Assembly: GCA_008704415.1 (NCBI GenBank)
Contig: VXIS01000189.1
Location: 1 to 64,000 of the forward strand
From: Sphaerosporella brunnea
Lineage: Eukaryota; Ascomycota; Pezizomycetes; Pezizales; Pyronemataceae
Reading direction: 5' to 3'
Length of the DNA: 64,000 nt
Both the position numbers and the translations under genes were made by a program. The notes below the pieces were generated by a model. It did no database searches. It saw only the letters and a list, made by a program, of their open reading frames with translations, and had not been told where the DNA came from. This document shows, one piece after another, positions 1 to 9,917 of the stretch (positions within the stretch are counted from its first letter, which is position 1; every line of letters starts with the position of its first letter).

Positions 1-90
1 GACCTTAGCACGCTAAGATTGAGCATGCTCGAGGTGCTCGAGGTTAAGCACTGCGCTAAAGTCGAGCATCCATAAATAGATATCTCAACG
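1..90. repeat. Low-complexity stretch built from GCTCGAG / AGCACGCTAAG motifs
   Basis: This stretch is made of short palindromic and near-palindromic words (GCTCGAGG, TCGAGCA, AGCACGCTAAG). The same words recur at 1228-1310, on the other side of the 147-bp tandem array, so the two stretches bracket it. The order of motifs is not a clean inverted or direct repeat. They may be the ends of one element, but no target-site duplication can be seen because the window starts here. Confidence 0.45.
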
Positions 91-91
91 G

Positions 92-1197
92 TGGTTAACA
101 ACTGCGACTCCTGCGTAGTCGTCGCTTGGGATACAGGTTGTATAGATAGAGACAGCGTTGCAGCTCGGTGGTCATGGGTAACCGTCGCTTGGTACAAACG
201 TTTGACGCCTGTATACGACCGTGCTGGTAGGTGTTGAGCAGTGGACGACGCTTGGATGACGGTTGGTAGGTGGGCGAGCTGCGGCGGCTCCCCAAGACAA
301 TATATCACCCCAAATCTCATTTGTGGTCAACAACCGCTGGTCCTGAGCTATCATCGCTTGGTAGAGACGTTCGACGCATGATGGCGACCGTGCTAGTAGG
401 TACTGAGCAGCGAACGCCGCTTCGTTGATGTTTGGGAGGTGAGCGAGCTGCTGTGGCTCCCCAGGACAATATACCACCCCAATTCTCCACAGTGGTCATC
501 AACCACTGCTCAAGAGCTATCTTCGCTTGCTATAGACTTTCGACGCCGGCAGCCAAACGTGCTAGCAGGTGCAAAGCAGCGGACGCCGCTTGGGTGACGT
601 TTGGTAGGTGGGAGAGCTCCGGTGGCTTATTCTCGATGGTGGTCGACAACCGTCGCTCCTGAGCTATCGTCGCTTGGTACAGACGTTCGAGCCATCAGGG
701 CGACGGTGCTGATAGGTTCTGAGCAGTGGACGCCGCTTGTGTGACGTTTGGTAGGTGGCAGAGCTCCGGTGGCTTATTCTCGATGGTGGTCGACAACCGT
801 CGCTCCTGAGCCATCGTCGCTTGGTACAGACGTTCAAGCCATGAGGGCGACGGTGCTGATAGGTTCTGAGCAGTGGACGATGCTTGGGTGACTTTTGGTA
901 GGTGGGAGAGCTCCGGTGGCTTATTCTCAATGGTGGTCGACAACTGTCGCTCCTGAGCTATCGTCGCTTGGTACAGACGTTCGAGCCATGAGGGCGACGG
1001 TGCTGATAGGTTCTGAGCAGTGGACGCCGCTTGGGTGACGTTTGGTAGGTCGGAGAGCTCCGGTGGCTTATTCTCGATGGTGGTCGACAACCGTCCCTCC
1101 TGAGCTATCGTCGCTTGGTACAGACGTTCAAACCATGAGGGCGACGGTGCTGATAGGTTCTGAGCAGTGGACGCCGCTTGGTTGACGTTTGGTAGGC
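92..1197 (-). repeat. 147-bp tandem array, coding-compatible on the minus strand
   Basis: About seven copies of one unit are recognisable by GTGGTCGACAAC near 92, 165 (partial), 322, 491, 638, 785, 932 and 1079. The last four copies are spaced exactly 147 bp, which is 49 codons. Read on the minus strand, the copies between about 695 and 1200 keep one open frame, with a repeated protein unit containing LERLYQATIAQE, STTIENKPPEL and NVTQAASTAQNLS. Copies toward position 1 are more diverged and carry stops; a stop near 695 comes from a single base change in a Ser codon. This is either a decayed gene for a tandem-repeat protein or a minisatellite whose period happens to be a multiple of three. 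No domain is recognised. Confidence 0.75.
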
Positions 1198-1227
1198 CAA
1201 ATCGTACCGGTGGCGGGCCAATTTTTG

Positions 1228-1345
1228 GTGCTCGACATCACGTGAGGTCGAGCACGGCGCTGATGCTCGAGCTGCTCGAGGTCGAGCACGCTAAGGTCAA
1301 GCACGCTAAGGAATAAGGTCCTTATTCCAAATGGAATACCCTCAG
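1228..1345. repeat. Second GCTCGAG/AGCACGCTAAGG stretch with a hairpin
   Basis: It has the same short words as positions 1-90. It is followed at about 1310-1330 by an inverted repeat (GGAATAAGG / CCTTATTCC) that could fold as a hairpin. Confidence 0.45.
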
Positions 1346-1351
1346 GCTACC

Positions 1352-1444
1352 CATAGAACCGTAGCCTTGCTTTCAATTCCCTCATAGAACCGTAGCCTTG
1401 CTTCCAATTCCCAGATGGAACCGTAGCCTTCCTTCCAATTCCTG
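1352..1444. repeat. Three-copy 31-bp tandem repeat
   Basis: Three copies of a 31-bp unit containing GAACCGTAGCCTT and CAATTCC start near 1352, 1383 and 1414. They lie just downstream (minus strand) of the Gag fragment and may belong to the decayed internal part of the same retroelement. Confidence 0.7.
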
Positions 1445-1497
1445 CCAGGCTGGCAATTGGGCACTCAACCTCACGGTTCTATGACGGTTCTTGACCG

Positions 1498-2055
1498 TTA
1501 CACAGGTAGAACCGTCAGGAATTGGGCCAATTCCTTGACATTATACATATAGTCAGCAAGGTAGGTGGAGAAGGGTAGGTTTTTCTGCTGAAGAAGATGA
1601 ATTTCACGCGCAGCGGTGCGAGATTGGTCGGGGTCATCGTAGGCTTGACGAAGGACAGTTAACAGGTTGTTGAGGGAGTCCAAGGCAATGTCTCCAGTAT
1701 CATCATCGGCATAGGAGCGAAGCTGGTTAAGAGCGGCTCCAGTCAAGCGATTGAAGGCGTAGCGGAGGCGAGATTGTTCGGATGGGTAACGGGTTGGTTG
1801 AGCAGCCAGGGCGCTGGGAGCCGCATGGCGTTTGATCTGGGTGGTTTGAAGATCAGCACGAGTTTCATCCAACCCCCCTTCTATGTTTGGAGGTGCTTCG
1901 CAGGCGAGGGGCTGTCGAGCCATGTGGACAAAGTCAGTCAAGCGTTGATTACGCTCTTCTTGGGGGAAGCCTTCTTGCGGAGGTGCTTGCGCGCCAGTCT
2001 CAATGGCTACCCAGAGTTCCTGGAGTATTCAGTGATCATGATAGGTGGCCATAGT
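1498..2055 (-). pseudogene. Ty3/gypsy-type Gag fragment
   Basis: The minus-strand frame runs from an ATG near 2053, through one in-frame TGA about eight codons in, to a stop at 1498. The protein contains a retrotransposon Gag-like helical domain: an N/Y-rich segment with LNQLRSYADD, then LLTVLRQAYDDPDQ, HLLQQKNLPFSTYLADY and VKELAQF. This is the fungal gypsy Gag capsid pattern (weak helices, a DPD turn, then a leucine-rich repeat). No zinc knuckle, protease, reverse transcriptase or integrase follows, so the element is truncated. The TGA could come from CGA by a C-to-T change, as RIP would produce. An LTR-like sequence lies directly upstream at 2114-2388 in the same orientation. Confidence 0.7.
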
Positions 2056-2113
2056 GTTGCTGAGGTATGAGGTGACAGACCGAGTAGGTTGGGCTTTGGT
2101 GGACTGAACCTAG

Positions 2114-2388
2114 GGTAACGGGTATGGGCGGAAACAGACTTGAGGGGCCCAAGGTATTCGCGTACAGAGGAGCGACAGAAGGGGACAAGAACAAGAGCAG
2201 GAACAAGATCCGAAGGCAGGACAAGAGGTGCGACGCGCACGGTCAAAATTCAGATTGGAACGAAGGTACTCAGATTGACATAAGAAGGTTCAGTAAAGAG
2301 GAAAGGAAAGCAAACAACAAAGCGGAAGCAAAGGCCCCGTATAGCAATCACGTGATTGCGGTGCGCCACGCCTTGTGGTAGCCAAACA
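2114..2388 (-). mobile_element. LTR (copy 1), 5' of the Gag fragment
   Basis: About 275 bp are shared with 13390-13658 and lost abruptly at both ends. On the minus strand both begin TGTTYGGCTACCA and end near CCGTTAC, close to the TG...CA form of an LTR. Copy 2 has a TATA-like TTATATAGAGG about 50 bp from the start; copy 1 has a diverged form. The Gag frame begins about 60 bp downstream. The ends are approximate. Confidence 0.65.
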
Positions 2389-2392
2389 TAAC

Positions 2393-3264
2393 ATCGGCTT
2401 GGAGCCATCCCACCGAGCCTCCCTACAGACCCTCATCACGACACCACAAACAACCCACACTTCCGAACCTCACCACATGACAACCATCCACGGGGGGGTA
2501 AATTAGAGAACAGCAACTGAATCATGATCCTTTGAAGTCTTAGATCTGAAAGTTTCAACCGATTCCATGGAGAGTAAAAGCCAGTAGCTTAGTTGGAAAA
2601 CAACATCCAAACTCACGCCGTGATAGCTCAAGGAAGCTAATTCGCTGCCTTCGGTTCCCCAATACAGGAAATTCCTGTTGGGACTCTTGTTGGTTTCCGC
2701 CGGTAACGCTTGGCTGTACGTATATCATCTCCTTTAATCTCGTCTACCCAGTGTTTAAAAAAATTGTGCATAGTTTGTCCCTCATAGTGGTTTTCGCCAG
2801 TCTGATGCCGTAGCCCACTCCTAAGCACAAAGGTTTGAGCAAGGAGACCTTATTTCAAAACCAGACACTCAATTTGTAATGATATCAACATCATCAATTC
2901 TGCCGGATTTCTCTTCTGTCGGGCCACCAGGATGCTTCGAAGTATGTGCTGTGCGAATTAAAAAAACCATATTAAAAAACCCTTACCCACCGCCAAGCCA
3001 CCAACTAACCCGTAAGTTGTCAGCATCTCGCAGCAGGCTGGGCACGAGACAACGATCGGCTCTCTAACCGAGCGGGAAGCAACGTGGCTGCCACCTTACC
3101 AAGTCTAGTTTAGTGGATTTAGTTACTTGGAGAGCAACCACCCCATAAGCTCTTTGCCCACCTCTAACTTTCGCTACTCCCTTCAACCCCCCCCTTCTCA
3201 CCCTCTACCACCAACTCCACCAACCCCCCCCCTCCTCTTACCCTCTCCCAGGGCGACACCTAGA
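2393..3264. other. Intergenic; holds one membrane-protein gene fragment
   Basis: Apart from the gene fragment at 2625-2828 I see no coding, RNA or repeat signal here. The last 140 bp before 3265 are CT- and CA-rich, as expected for a fungal promoter or 5' leader. Confidence 0.5.
2625..2828 (+). pseudogene. Fragment of the four-helix membrane-protein gene (paralogue at 23297-24029)
   Basis: This stretch matches the end of exon 1, the whole intron and the start of exon 2 of the minus-strand gene at 23297-24029. It includes the 5' splice junction CTTGGCTGTACGTATATCAT and the run of A residues before the 3' splice site. Because the intron is kept, it is a DNA-level copy and not a retrocopy. Several differences are C-to-T or G-to-A, one turning a CAG codon into TAG, which fits RIP. 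No start or remaining exons are present. Confidence 0.8.
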
Positions 3265-5653
3265 ATGGAGCCTAGAACCCCAGCAAAAGCGCTTGGAAGG
3301 CTGCCATCTCCGGCTTTCTCAGAGACATCACCTTCTCGCCGTCCGATAACCTCTCCGGCTGGAAAACCGCCCCCCGATTGGTGCTCGATTGCGCCTGAAG
3401 AATGGCTTCTGCAATTCCGACAAGCTGTCAAGAGTGTCGTGTATCGCTTCATCAACCAAATACACAAGGCGATGATGATCTTTGAAATTTCAAGCAAAAC
3501 TCACTACTTACACTACCAGGCCTTAGAGGTCGGGCTACATGAGCTTTGGAGTTCGTGGAAGGCATTTTCCCAGCGGAAAGAGATAGATGAAGAAGTGATC
3601 GGCGATAGCCCGCTATACTTCGACTTCCTCAATCTCGTCAAAAAAATGAGGACTCCGATTGGCGTCTCGAAACGCTCCGAGATGGAAGCCATCAGAATGA
3701 CTTCGCATGCTTTGATCGAAGATGTGGGGAAACTTCAGCGAGCTGTCACGACTGCGTTGACGGAGATCAACATTAGGGTGGAAGAGAGCGAGGAAACTTG
3801 CTCTAGCATAAATCTCACAGATGCATTCCTTTCGTTACCCGTACTGGAGACACCAGCACTGGGTACGGCTGCCCCGACTAATTTTGCGCGCCTGTGCTAA
3901 TTCTTGACAGATAGAGATGTGTCATCCATCGATGAAGAGCATTCTACAACGTCCTGGGTATGTTTTCCTGCTGCTTTGGAAGGTTCATTGCGCTATGGCT
4001 GACCACAAACTTGAACAAGATCGATGAATGTGGCCACGCATTGAAACACACGCACGTTTCCTCTGAAAACGTTGGCGAAATCATGCAGCTTCTTCCCCAT
4101 CATCTACGGCATGTTATGTTCACGGGTCATGTCTGGACTTTGCATCATCTCCCTGGGCTGAAGGATATACCGTTATTCATCGCCAATAAGCCGCTGTTGC
4201 TACCCGTCCCGTGCTCTCCGCCCACGACGACCCCTTACCCGTTCCAACCTCCAGAAGATCCTTGGACAGAAGCACTAGATCCCCTCAAGGTTATACCAAA
4301 GGAGGCCATTGATCTGGCGCTGCAGACTTTTCGGGGGGCGGACGCGCTGCTTGTATTCTTTAGTGGCTCATTAATCGCCGTCTACAACGAAAAGCAAGAG
4401 ATTGACCAAATCCCGGAAACATTCGGGGGTCTTAGGGTCACGGTGACACGGCACGGTTCGTTCCTTCCCACGACCCCAGCTAAGGAGGAAGGCTTCACCT
4501 CTGAGGATACCGGTTCAAAAATAGAAGGCGCGGATACGGGGTCTAACGACTCAGTCGACCACCAAACCCCTCACTCCCGCCCAAGCAGCCCATCGGATGC
4601 GGGGTCTAACGACTCAGTCGACCACCAAACCCCTCACTCTCGCCCAAACAGCCCGTTGGATTCAAGAGAGAGTCTGCAGCTGGAACCCGTTAGGGATGTG
4701 TTTGTACCAGGAGAGCGCGTATGGGTTCATGGCCCCAGATTCGGACAAGATGCCGCCCCGCACCTAAGATATGGTAATTATCTCTATAGGGATGCTTTCG
4801 GTGCTGCGGGTGTGTTAGTTCGTCTTGACGGCGACGACTTCCTGACTACTACTACCCACACATCAGCACTCTTTACCGAGTATTGCAAGAAGGCTTGGGA
4901 TGAGCTGCCCGTGGTTAACCGTCTATCATCCATATTTAAATTCAAAGATACTCCCGAACCAGTGAAAATGGACGTTTTTCGAGGGAATGTCGAGCGAGTC
5001 AAGGTACGTATTTTATCCGCGAGGACTATAGAAATTGTATATCTGATGTTGTATAGTTTGGAACTATTGTACGGACATTTGATCCCGATGCCGTGCAAGG
5101 TTACCCAAGAGGCTATCGACACGACCTGTCGTTAATAAAGCTCGAGAACCCAGCGGAAATGCGCTCGCCAGAATTAACCTGGAACAGCGACCCGCTCTCA
5201 TTGTTCTTCAATCGTCCGATCAAGCTCCTCTCATCCATCCCCCCTCCAGTTGCCGAAGGAGTGGCCGTGCCCGTCGAGTGGGGAGCAACTATTGGACAGG
5301 CGGTTTGCCGGGTGATCGGGGGAAACGACACGGAAGAAGTTTCAGAACAATTTTCAAGGTGTTATTTGTGGAGAACCTATGGATTTTTTCGTTCCATACA
5401 AGGATGGAGCGGATCCCCCCTCACCGTCTCCGATGAGGGAGGTCGAACAAGTGTATTCGGGTTTCAAAACTGGGAATGGACGCGCATTGGGGATGCAAGG
5501 TGGAATGATAACTTCAAGGATATGGTGGCAACGACGGAAGAAGAGGCTCAGGAGCTCGCCGAGTCCGGTCAATACTCATTTTACGGGTCGTACTTCCTTC
5601 CTCCCGTCATCAAGTCTGCAAAGATCCTCTCGACCAAAATAAAACAGGCGTAA
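3265..5653 (+). CDS. Trypsin-fold serine protease with helical N-terminal region
   Basis: The predicted four-exon gene is 3265-3862, 3911-3957, 4020-5003 and 5057-5653 (741 aa). Introns are 48, 62 and 53 nt with GT...AG ends, and all joins keep frame. The C-terminal third carries the chymotrypsin-fold triad context: His in FLTTTTHTSAL (exon 3), Asp in HDLSLIKLENP (start of exon 4) and Ser in GWSGSPL. The N-terminal 250 residues are proline-rich, then helical, with no recognised domain. In the middle is an acidic Ser/Pro linker with a 22-residue segment duplicated in tandem (about 4540-4670; SNDSVDHQTPHSRP in each copy). No signal peptide is seen, so an intracellular protease is likely. Trypsin-like domains of this type occur in fungal NLR-like and other intracellular proteins; the role here is inference. 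The start is the first ATG after an in-frame stop at 3106; an upstream exon cannot be excluded. Confidence 0.85.
4537..4670 (+). repeat. Two-copy 66-bp tandem duplication inside the protease linker
   Basis: GGGTCTAACGACTCAGTCGA begins each copy, 66 bp apart, and the frame is kept. The copies are nearly identical, indicating a recent duplication or active length variation. Confidence 0.85.
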
Positions 5654-6246
5654 GTTGCATGGGATGTGGCAGGATGGATTTGCGGGCGTCTGCGTCGGAT
5701 TTGGCTGTGTGTACTTAGAGCGCGTTCTGTAGAAAAACTAAGACCTATGCGCCCAGTTTGCTGGCATTAGAACCATTTATTACTCTCCATTCTGGAGAAA
5801 ATACCGGTTTGGGTCTGAAACCAAACGGATCACGACTCAGTCGGCAAATCCAAACTGGCCCTTGAGCAGTGTTCCTCACAGTCCAGTCCGACCAGTCCTG
5901 AGCGCGGACCGGACCTGGACCACATCATGCAGTCCAGTCCGAGAGGCTGGCGTTAAAACTGCCGGGTGGCACACGCTCATCGACATCACTCGATGCTTAG
6001 TAATGACGTACACCAATAGGACATTCGCCCAACAAAGTCGAGAAAAAAGAATAGGGTTATAGGCGCGCGCTTAGCAACCGCGCGGCTCAAAATACCTCAT
6101 GGTCTTTGCGGCTGCACGTGATATCCACCCGGGCTTCTTGTGTCCAGCAACGCGTTCGCGTCTCCCTTCCACAACCCCTAAACCTCATCACCAACATCAC
6201 CATCCCCAGCGACTGGCCATCGAATCAGTATATCTTTACCATCACG
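5654..6246. other. Intergenic between protease and APH-type kinase genes
   Basis: Near 5875-5950 there are repeated CAGTCCAGTCCG words and a GGACCGGACC partner, a short palindrome-rich patch like the ends of degraded hAT elements. Nothing else is recognised. Confidence 0.35.
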
Positions 6247-7486
6247 ATGAAGCGAAAGTCATCTGCGTCTCCTGAACGCCGCCGATCGTCTCCGTCGGCT
6301 AACGATCCTCACGCGCCTGCGGCCCTTCCTCCCTCAACGTGCGCAAAGCTGAATCAATCCGTCATGTTCAAAGGCACTCTCAAGACGGATTCCGAGGCAG
6401 ACCTGCAGCCACTTTTGAAAAATACGCTGCCAGCTACGCACAGCGGCGGGCCAAAGCCATCGCAAAGGTTGACACCCCGTCGAATGTCGTCGAAGCGCCG
6501 GTTTCCACTCCAGGCCTTTTCGTCCACCGTTCATATAGACAAATCGAAGCCGCACCTTTCCTTCGACCAAAAGCGCTTATTGCACCAGTTGAAAGACACT
6601 TCCCTCTCGGGCGGTTCGAAACCCGGAGGTTGTCAATTTATTCGACCTCTTGCCCGAGCCCGTCTTGCCTCCCCCCGTTTGCGAGCGTATATCACAGCGC
6701 CTCCTTAATGCCGATGTCTTGTTCTCCCAACCCATTGGGGGTCGCTTTGTCCTCCGTATCTCTCCAACAATTGTAGTCAAAATCGGCAGCAACCTGGAAC
6801 GCGCCGAATCAGACATCCTCCGTCTGATCAAAGAATGCGCCCCAACTACCCCGGTTCCCGTGGGACTTGGCGCGCTCGAAAGCGGCAATATTTCAATGAT
6901 GTTCTACTCCGTCATCGACGGCGATCCCCTTTCGTCTGTGTGGGCTCTCCTATCCAAGGCAGAAAAGCTCCAGATTCAACAGCAACTACAAGCGATCTTC
7001 TCTGCCTTGCGTGATATCGCATTGCCATCAGCACCAGCGACTCTCGGCTTCGCGGGCAAAGTCAAAGATTGTCGCCGTCATATCCGCGAAGCTACCAACC
7101 TATCCTCCGAGAAAGAGTTCAACGACTCCCTCTTGGTGCCGCTGTTGCCGCGAATCAGCTCCCAATACCGTGATCTCATTCGGTCCAAGATGAAAGACGA
7201 CCATCGCATCGTGTTCACGCACGGCGATCTGCATCCGCGTAACATCATGGTCTCTCGAGACACCGAAGCGGAAACGGTAACTATTGCTGGCTTGCTGGAT
7301 TGGGAGCTGGGCGGATGGTACCCGGAATACTGGGAATATGTCAAAGCACTTAATACGCTCTCGACGTTGGACGGAGATGAAGATGCGGCATTGGCAGACT
7401 GGTGGATGTATTTGCCGCCTGTGATTACTGGTTATGATGCAGAATGGGCATTGAACTACGTATTGGAAGGCGTCGTTGCCGTGTGA
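6247..7486 (+). CDS. APH-type (aminoglycoside phosphotransferase family) kinase; 5' end unresolved
   Basis: The last exon is clear from about 6593 to the stop at 7486. It has a small-molecule-kinase fold: a conserved Lys in TIVVKIGSNLERAESDILR, the catalytic loop VFTHGDLHPRNIMV and the metal-binding segment IAGLLDWELGGWYPEYWEY. Family members (PF01636) phosphorylate small molecules; in fungi they are numerous and mostly of unknown substrate. Upstream, an ATG at 6247 opens a basic, Ser/Arg-rich frame and a second frame (from about 6339) also looks coding. I could not find a convincing intron that joins them to the kinase frame, which is closed by a TGA at 6590. Either an intron with weak ends or a frameshift lies at about 6440-6600. 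The gene may be intact or newly broken. Confidence 0.7.
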
Positions 7487-8003
7487 TCGCATCGCCGCAT
7501 GGATCAAGACTCGGGATTTGTACGTTTACTCTAGTTTGTAATTTTCACCGTGAAGGTACTGAGCGGTACCACGAAATTGCATGTCGAGCACACTCCATGC
7601 ACGTCTACTTCAACAGCCTCGCCTCATTTTGCTCCCGCAGTCACTTTCATGGTACTCAATACCACGTGCTAGCACATGTCTCTTTGGCTGCATGAAGGCA
7701 TGCTTTTGCGATTCCTGTGAGGTTATCTAGTGCGAAAATGAGGTCCAACGGTGCGGTACCAGCCGGTGGCACTCCTGGATGAGAAGAAGTGAATCATCTG
7801 TCTCGATGGAGGTGGGGGAAAACTGTGACGAGATCACACCCACTGTTCCGCTGGAGATACGGCCGAGAGAGCGAACTCGCCGAAGGTTAGGCGGAGCGGC
7901 GTGTTCAAAGACAGGTGGCGAGACGGTAAGGGCTCTCGGATACTTGCAGGCTGTATACCAGGCCCAGTCCTCTGAACGCAGTCAGCAACGTGGAAGGAGA
8001 GAG
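7487..8003. other. Intergenic, no feature recognised
   Basis: No coding, RNA or repeat signal before the MITE at 8006. Confidence 0.4.
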
Positions 8004-8005
8004 TA

Positions 8006-8211
8006 CCGTATTATCTCACTTAAGAGTCACACCTCTGATTAGGCTATTTTCACCCTAATTAGGAATTTTTTCGACGTTTAAGGCTCGAAATCGAGCCATC
8101 CTTAATTATCGCCAGCAAAAAGATTAGTTAAAGCGCCTAAGAGTGAGTTGAAAACGCGCTGGTACACGCCAAGACCGCTTAAAAGTGTGACTCTTAAGTG
8201 AGATAATACGG
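8006..8211. mobile_element. MITE with perfect terminal inverted repeats and TA target site
   Basis: The ends CCGTATTATCTCACTTAAG and CTTAAGTGAGATAATACGG are exact inverted repeats extending about 27 bp, through AGTCACAC. The element is flanked by TA on both sides, typical of Tc1/mariner-type insertion. At 206 bp with no ORF it is non-autonomous. Confidence 0.9.
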
Positions 8212-8563
8212 TATGAGGCTTTTCATGGCCCAAGGAAATACAGACCTATAGCGGGACCGTCAAGATCGAGCATGCACGGGTGATGACTTGCGTCATTGAA
8301 ATCACCTCTTGAGAAATAGGGCCCGCCCTAAAGAGGGTGTTGCCAAAGTATAGCCATCTCGATGCCATAAGGAGCCATATGCGCTGTTTCAGCACCGGCT
8401 GCAAGCTGTCCAACCCATTGCCACTTCCCACTACGCAGCCCGGGGGTGGTATGTGCTGTACACCGAAACCAGCGGCACTGGCCGGGTATTCTTGACTTTT
8501 GGTATATGAAATATACAGGTATTTCACTTGCCATGAATTTTTTGGGTGTGTCTCACTGATCTA

Positions 8564-9465
8564 ATGAATGATGTCCTGTCGGAGTCACGCGCTGACACCT
8601 GCCGTCTTCCATTCTCACCTGAAATGACTGAGTTGCAAGACCCGATTCGGATTGACCGCAACCTTGGTCTACATCTAGGGCGTTTTTTCAGAAACAGCAA
8701 GTTTCTTGAAGCACGCGTTCTTTGGATGTTTGTGACGCTTTTCGCACGATATGGCTATCTGAGCACTCATCTGTATACCTCGTTCGAATCTACGGTCCAA
8801 ACGCTGTTCGAAGCCACTATATCAGCGTTAGGAAAGGAACCGAAGACCTTGCCATCCGAAGAACGTGGCCGCAAACACCCACGCTTGAAACCTACACAGT
8901 ATCATGCTGCAGAAAGGGACGCTGGCTGCGTTATCACGGGGTTTACATACAATCGCCAGATCGCACACCTCGTTCCTTGGTCCTTGGGCTACTACGAAAA
9001 TTCCGCACACCACTCATTTTTTACTTGTGTTGGTTTGTTTCTGGGACCAAGGTCTCGTGAGGCGCTGGTCTGTGGGGCTCGCATAACGACCCAGCAAACA
9101 CCATGAAGCTGGACGCCAATGTCCACAGCCTGCTTGACCGGGGACTTTTACGTTTAATACCCCGGACTCCTACCGCACCCCGATTTCGACGACCCATTGC
9201 ACCCTGCAACAGCTCTTAGTGATTGGTGCACTAAGCGGTACGGAGTGATGGTGTGGTTGAAGGACACTGTATCGCCTGGTTATATGCGGACGAAGAGGTT
9301 TCTGCCGCCTGCGGTGCGGAGCGTGTGCTTCCGCTACGCAATGGAGACACTTTTTTGCTCGAACAAGAGACAGTGTATCCCGGACTATGGTTGATCAATA
9401 TGCCACACCCATTCTTTCTTGGCTTGTGGGAGGCAATCTCGAATCTTGCAAGTGATGGCCCAGTA
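8564..9465 (+). pseudogene. HNH endonuclease gene, frameshifted, 3' end capped by a MITE
   Basis: The first frame (ATG 8564, open to about 9106) contains an HNH_2-like core: RDAGCVITG, then QIAHLVPWSLGYYENSAHH and VGLFLG. The expected continuation NDPANTMKLDANVHSLLDRG (9085-9150) lies one frame away, consistent with an extra G in the run near 9073-9077. A further shift is needed to reach LRNGDTFLLE and PFFLGLWEAIS (9330-9445), which resemble the C-terminal part of this fungal family. A TA-flanked MITE begins at 9466, directly after that segment, and supplies the stop. HNH_2 proteins are predicted metal-dependent nucleases; many fungi carry them as variable accessory genes. Single-base errors could mimic the breaks, but two independent shifts plus the insertion make decay more likely. 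Confidence 0.75.
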
Positions 9466-9572
9466 CCGCATAAACTCGCAAGCAAGAGACTGGGCTAAGT
9501 CGTGCGCCATGTAGGCTTAGTGACTTTGCCACAGTGACTTAGCCAGTGACGTAGCCCAGTATTTTTATGCGG
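9466..9572. mobile_element. Second TA-flanked MITE (107 bp)
   Basis: The ends CCGCATAAA / TTTATGCGG with ACTGGGCTA / TAGCCCAGT just inside are inverted, and TA lies on both sides. The interior AGTGACTTTGCCACAGTGACTTAG is nearly identical to the interior of the MITE at 54326-54440, so these two belong to one family. Confidence 0.8.
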
Positions 9573-9830
9573 TATCTGGTGGAGTCACAACCCCGACTTA
9601 CAGCCGATGGTTTGTTCGCAATAACGCCCCGCTGTCCAGGACTTGCTGGTAATGGCAATTAGAACGGGTGTTTGTGATCTCTCTTCTACAAACAATGGCT
9701 TCAGATACAGTAGCCAGATTTCAGACGGGTTTGACGATATGATTTTTTTTTTGGGTGCCGTGCTTTCTTTTTTTTTTTGTAATCACGTTTGTGGGCAGCT
9801 TTATGTGCTCGGCAATCTCTTATCTTCTGG

Positions 9831-9834
<4 letters not shown>

Positions 9835-9916
<82 letters not shown>
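9835..9916. repeat. (TTA)n microsatellite, about 27 units
   Basis: Uninterrupted ATT/TTA trinucleotide repeat. It produces long homopolymeric reading frames (poly-Tyr, poly-Asn) that are not genes. Confidence 0.98.

Positions 9917-9917
<1 letters not shown>

Noticed and set aside
2124..2381. Basic open frame on the plus strand
   Set aside because: It lies inside the LTR, in the orientation opposite to the Gag fragment, and the same frame appears at the solo LTR (13379-13651). It is repeat DNA, not a gene.
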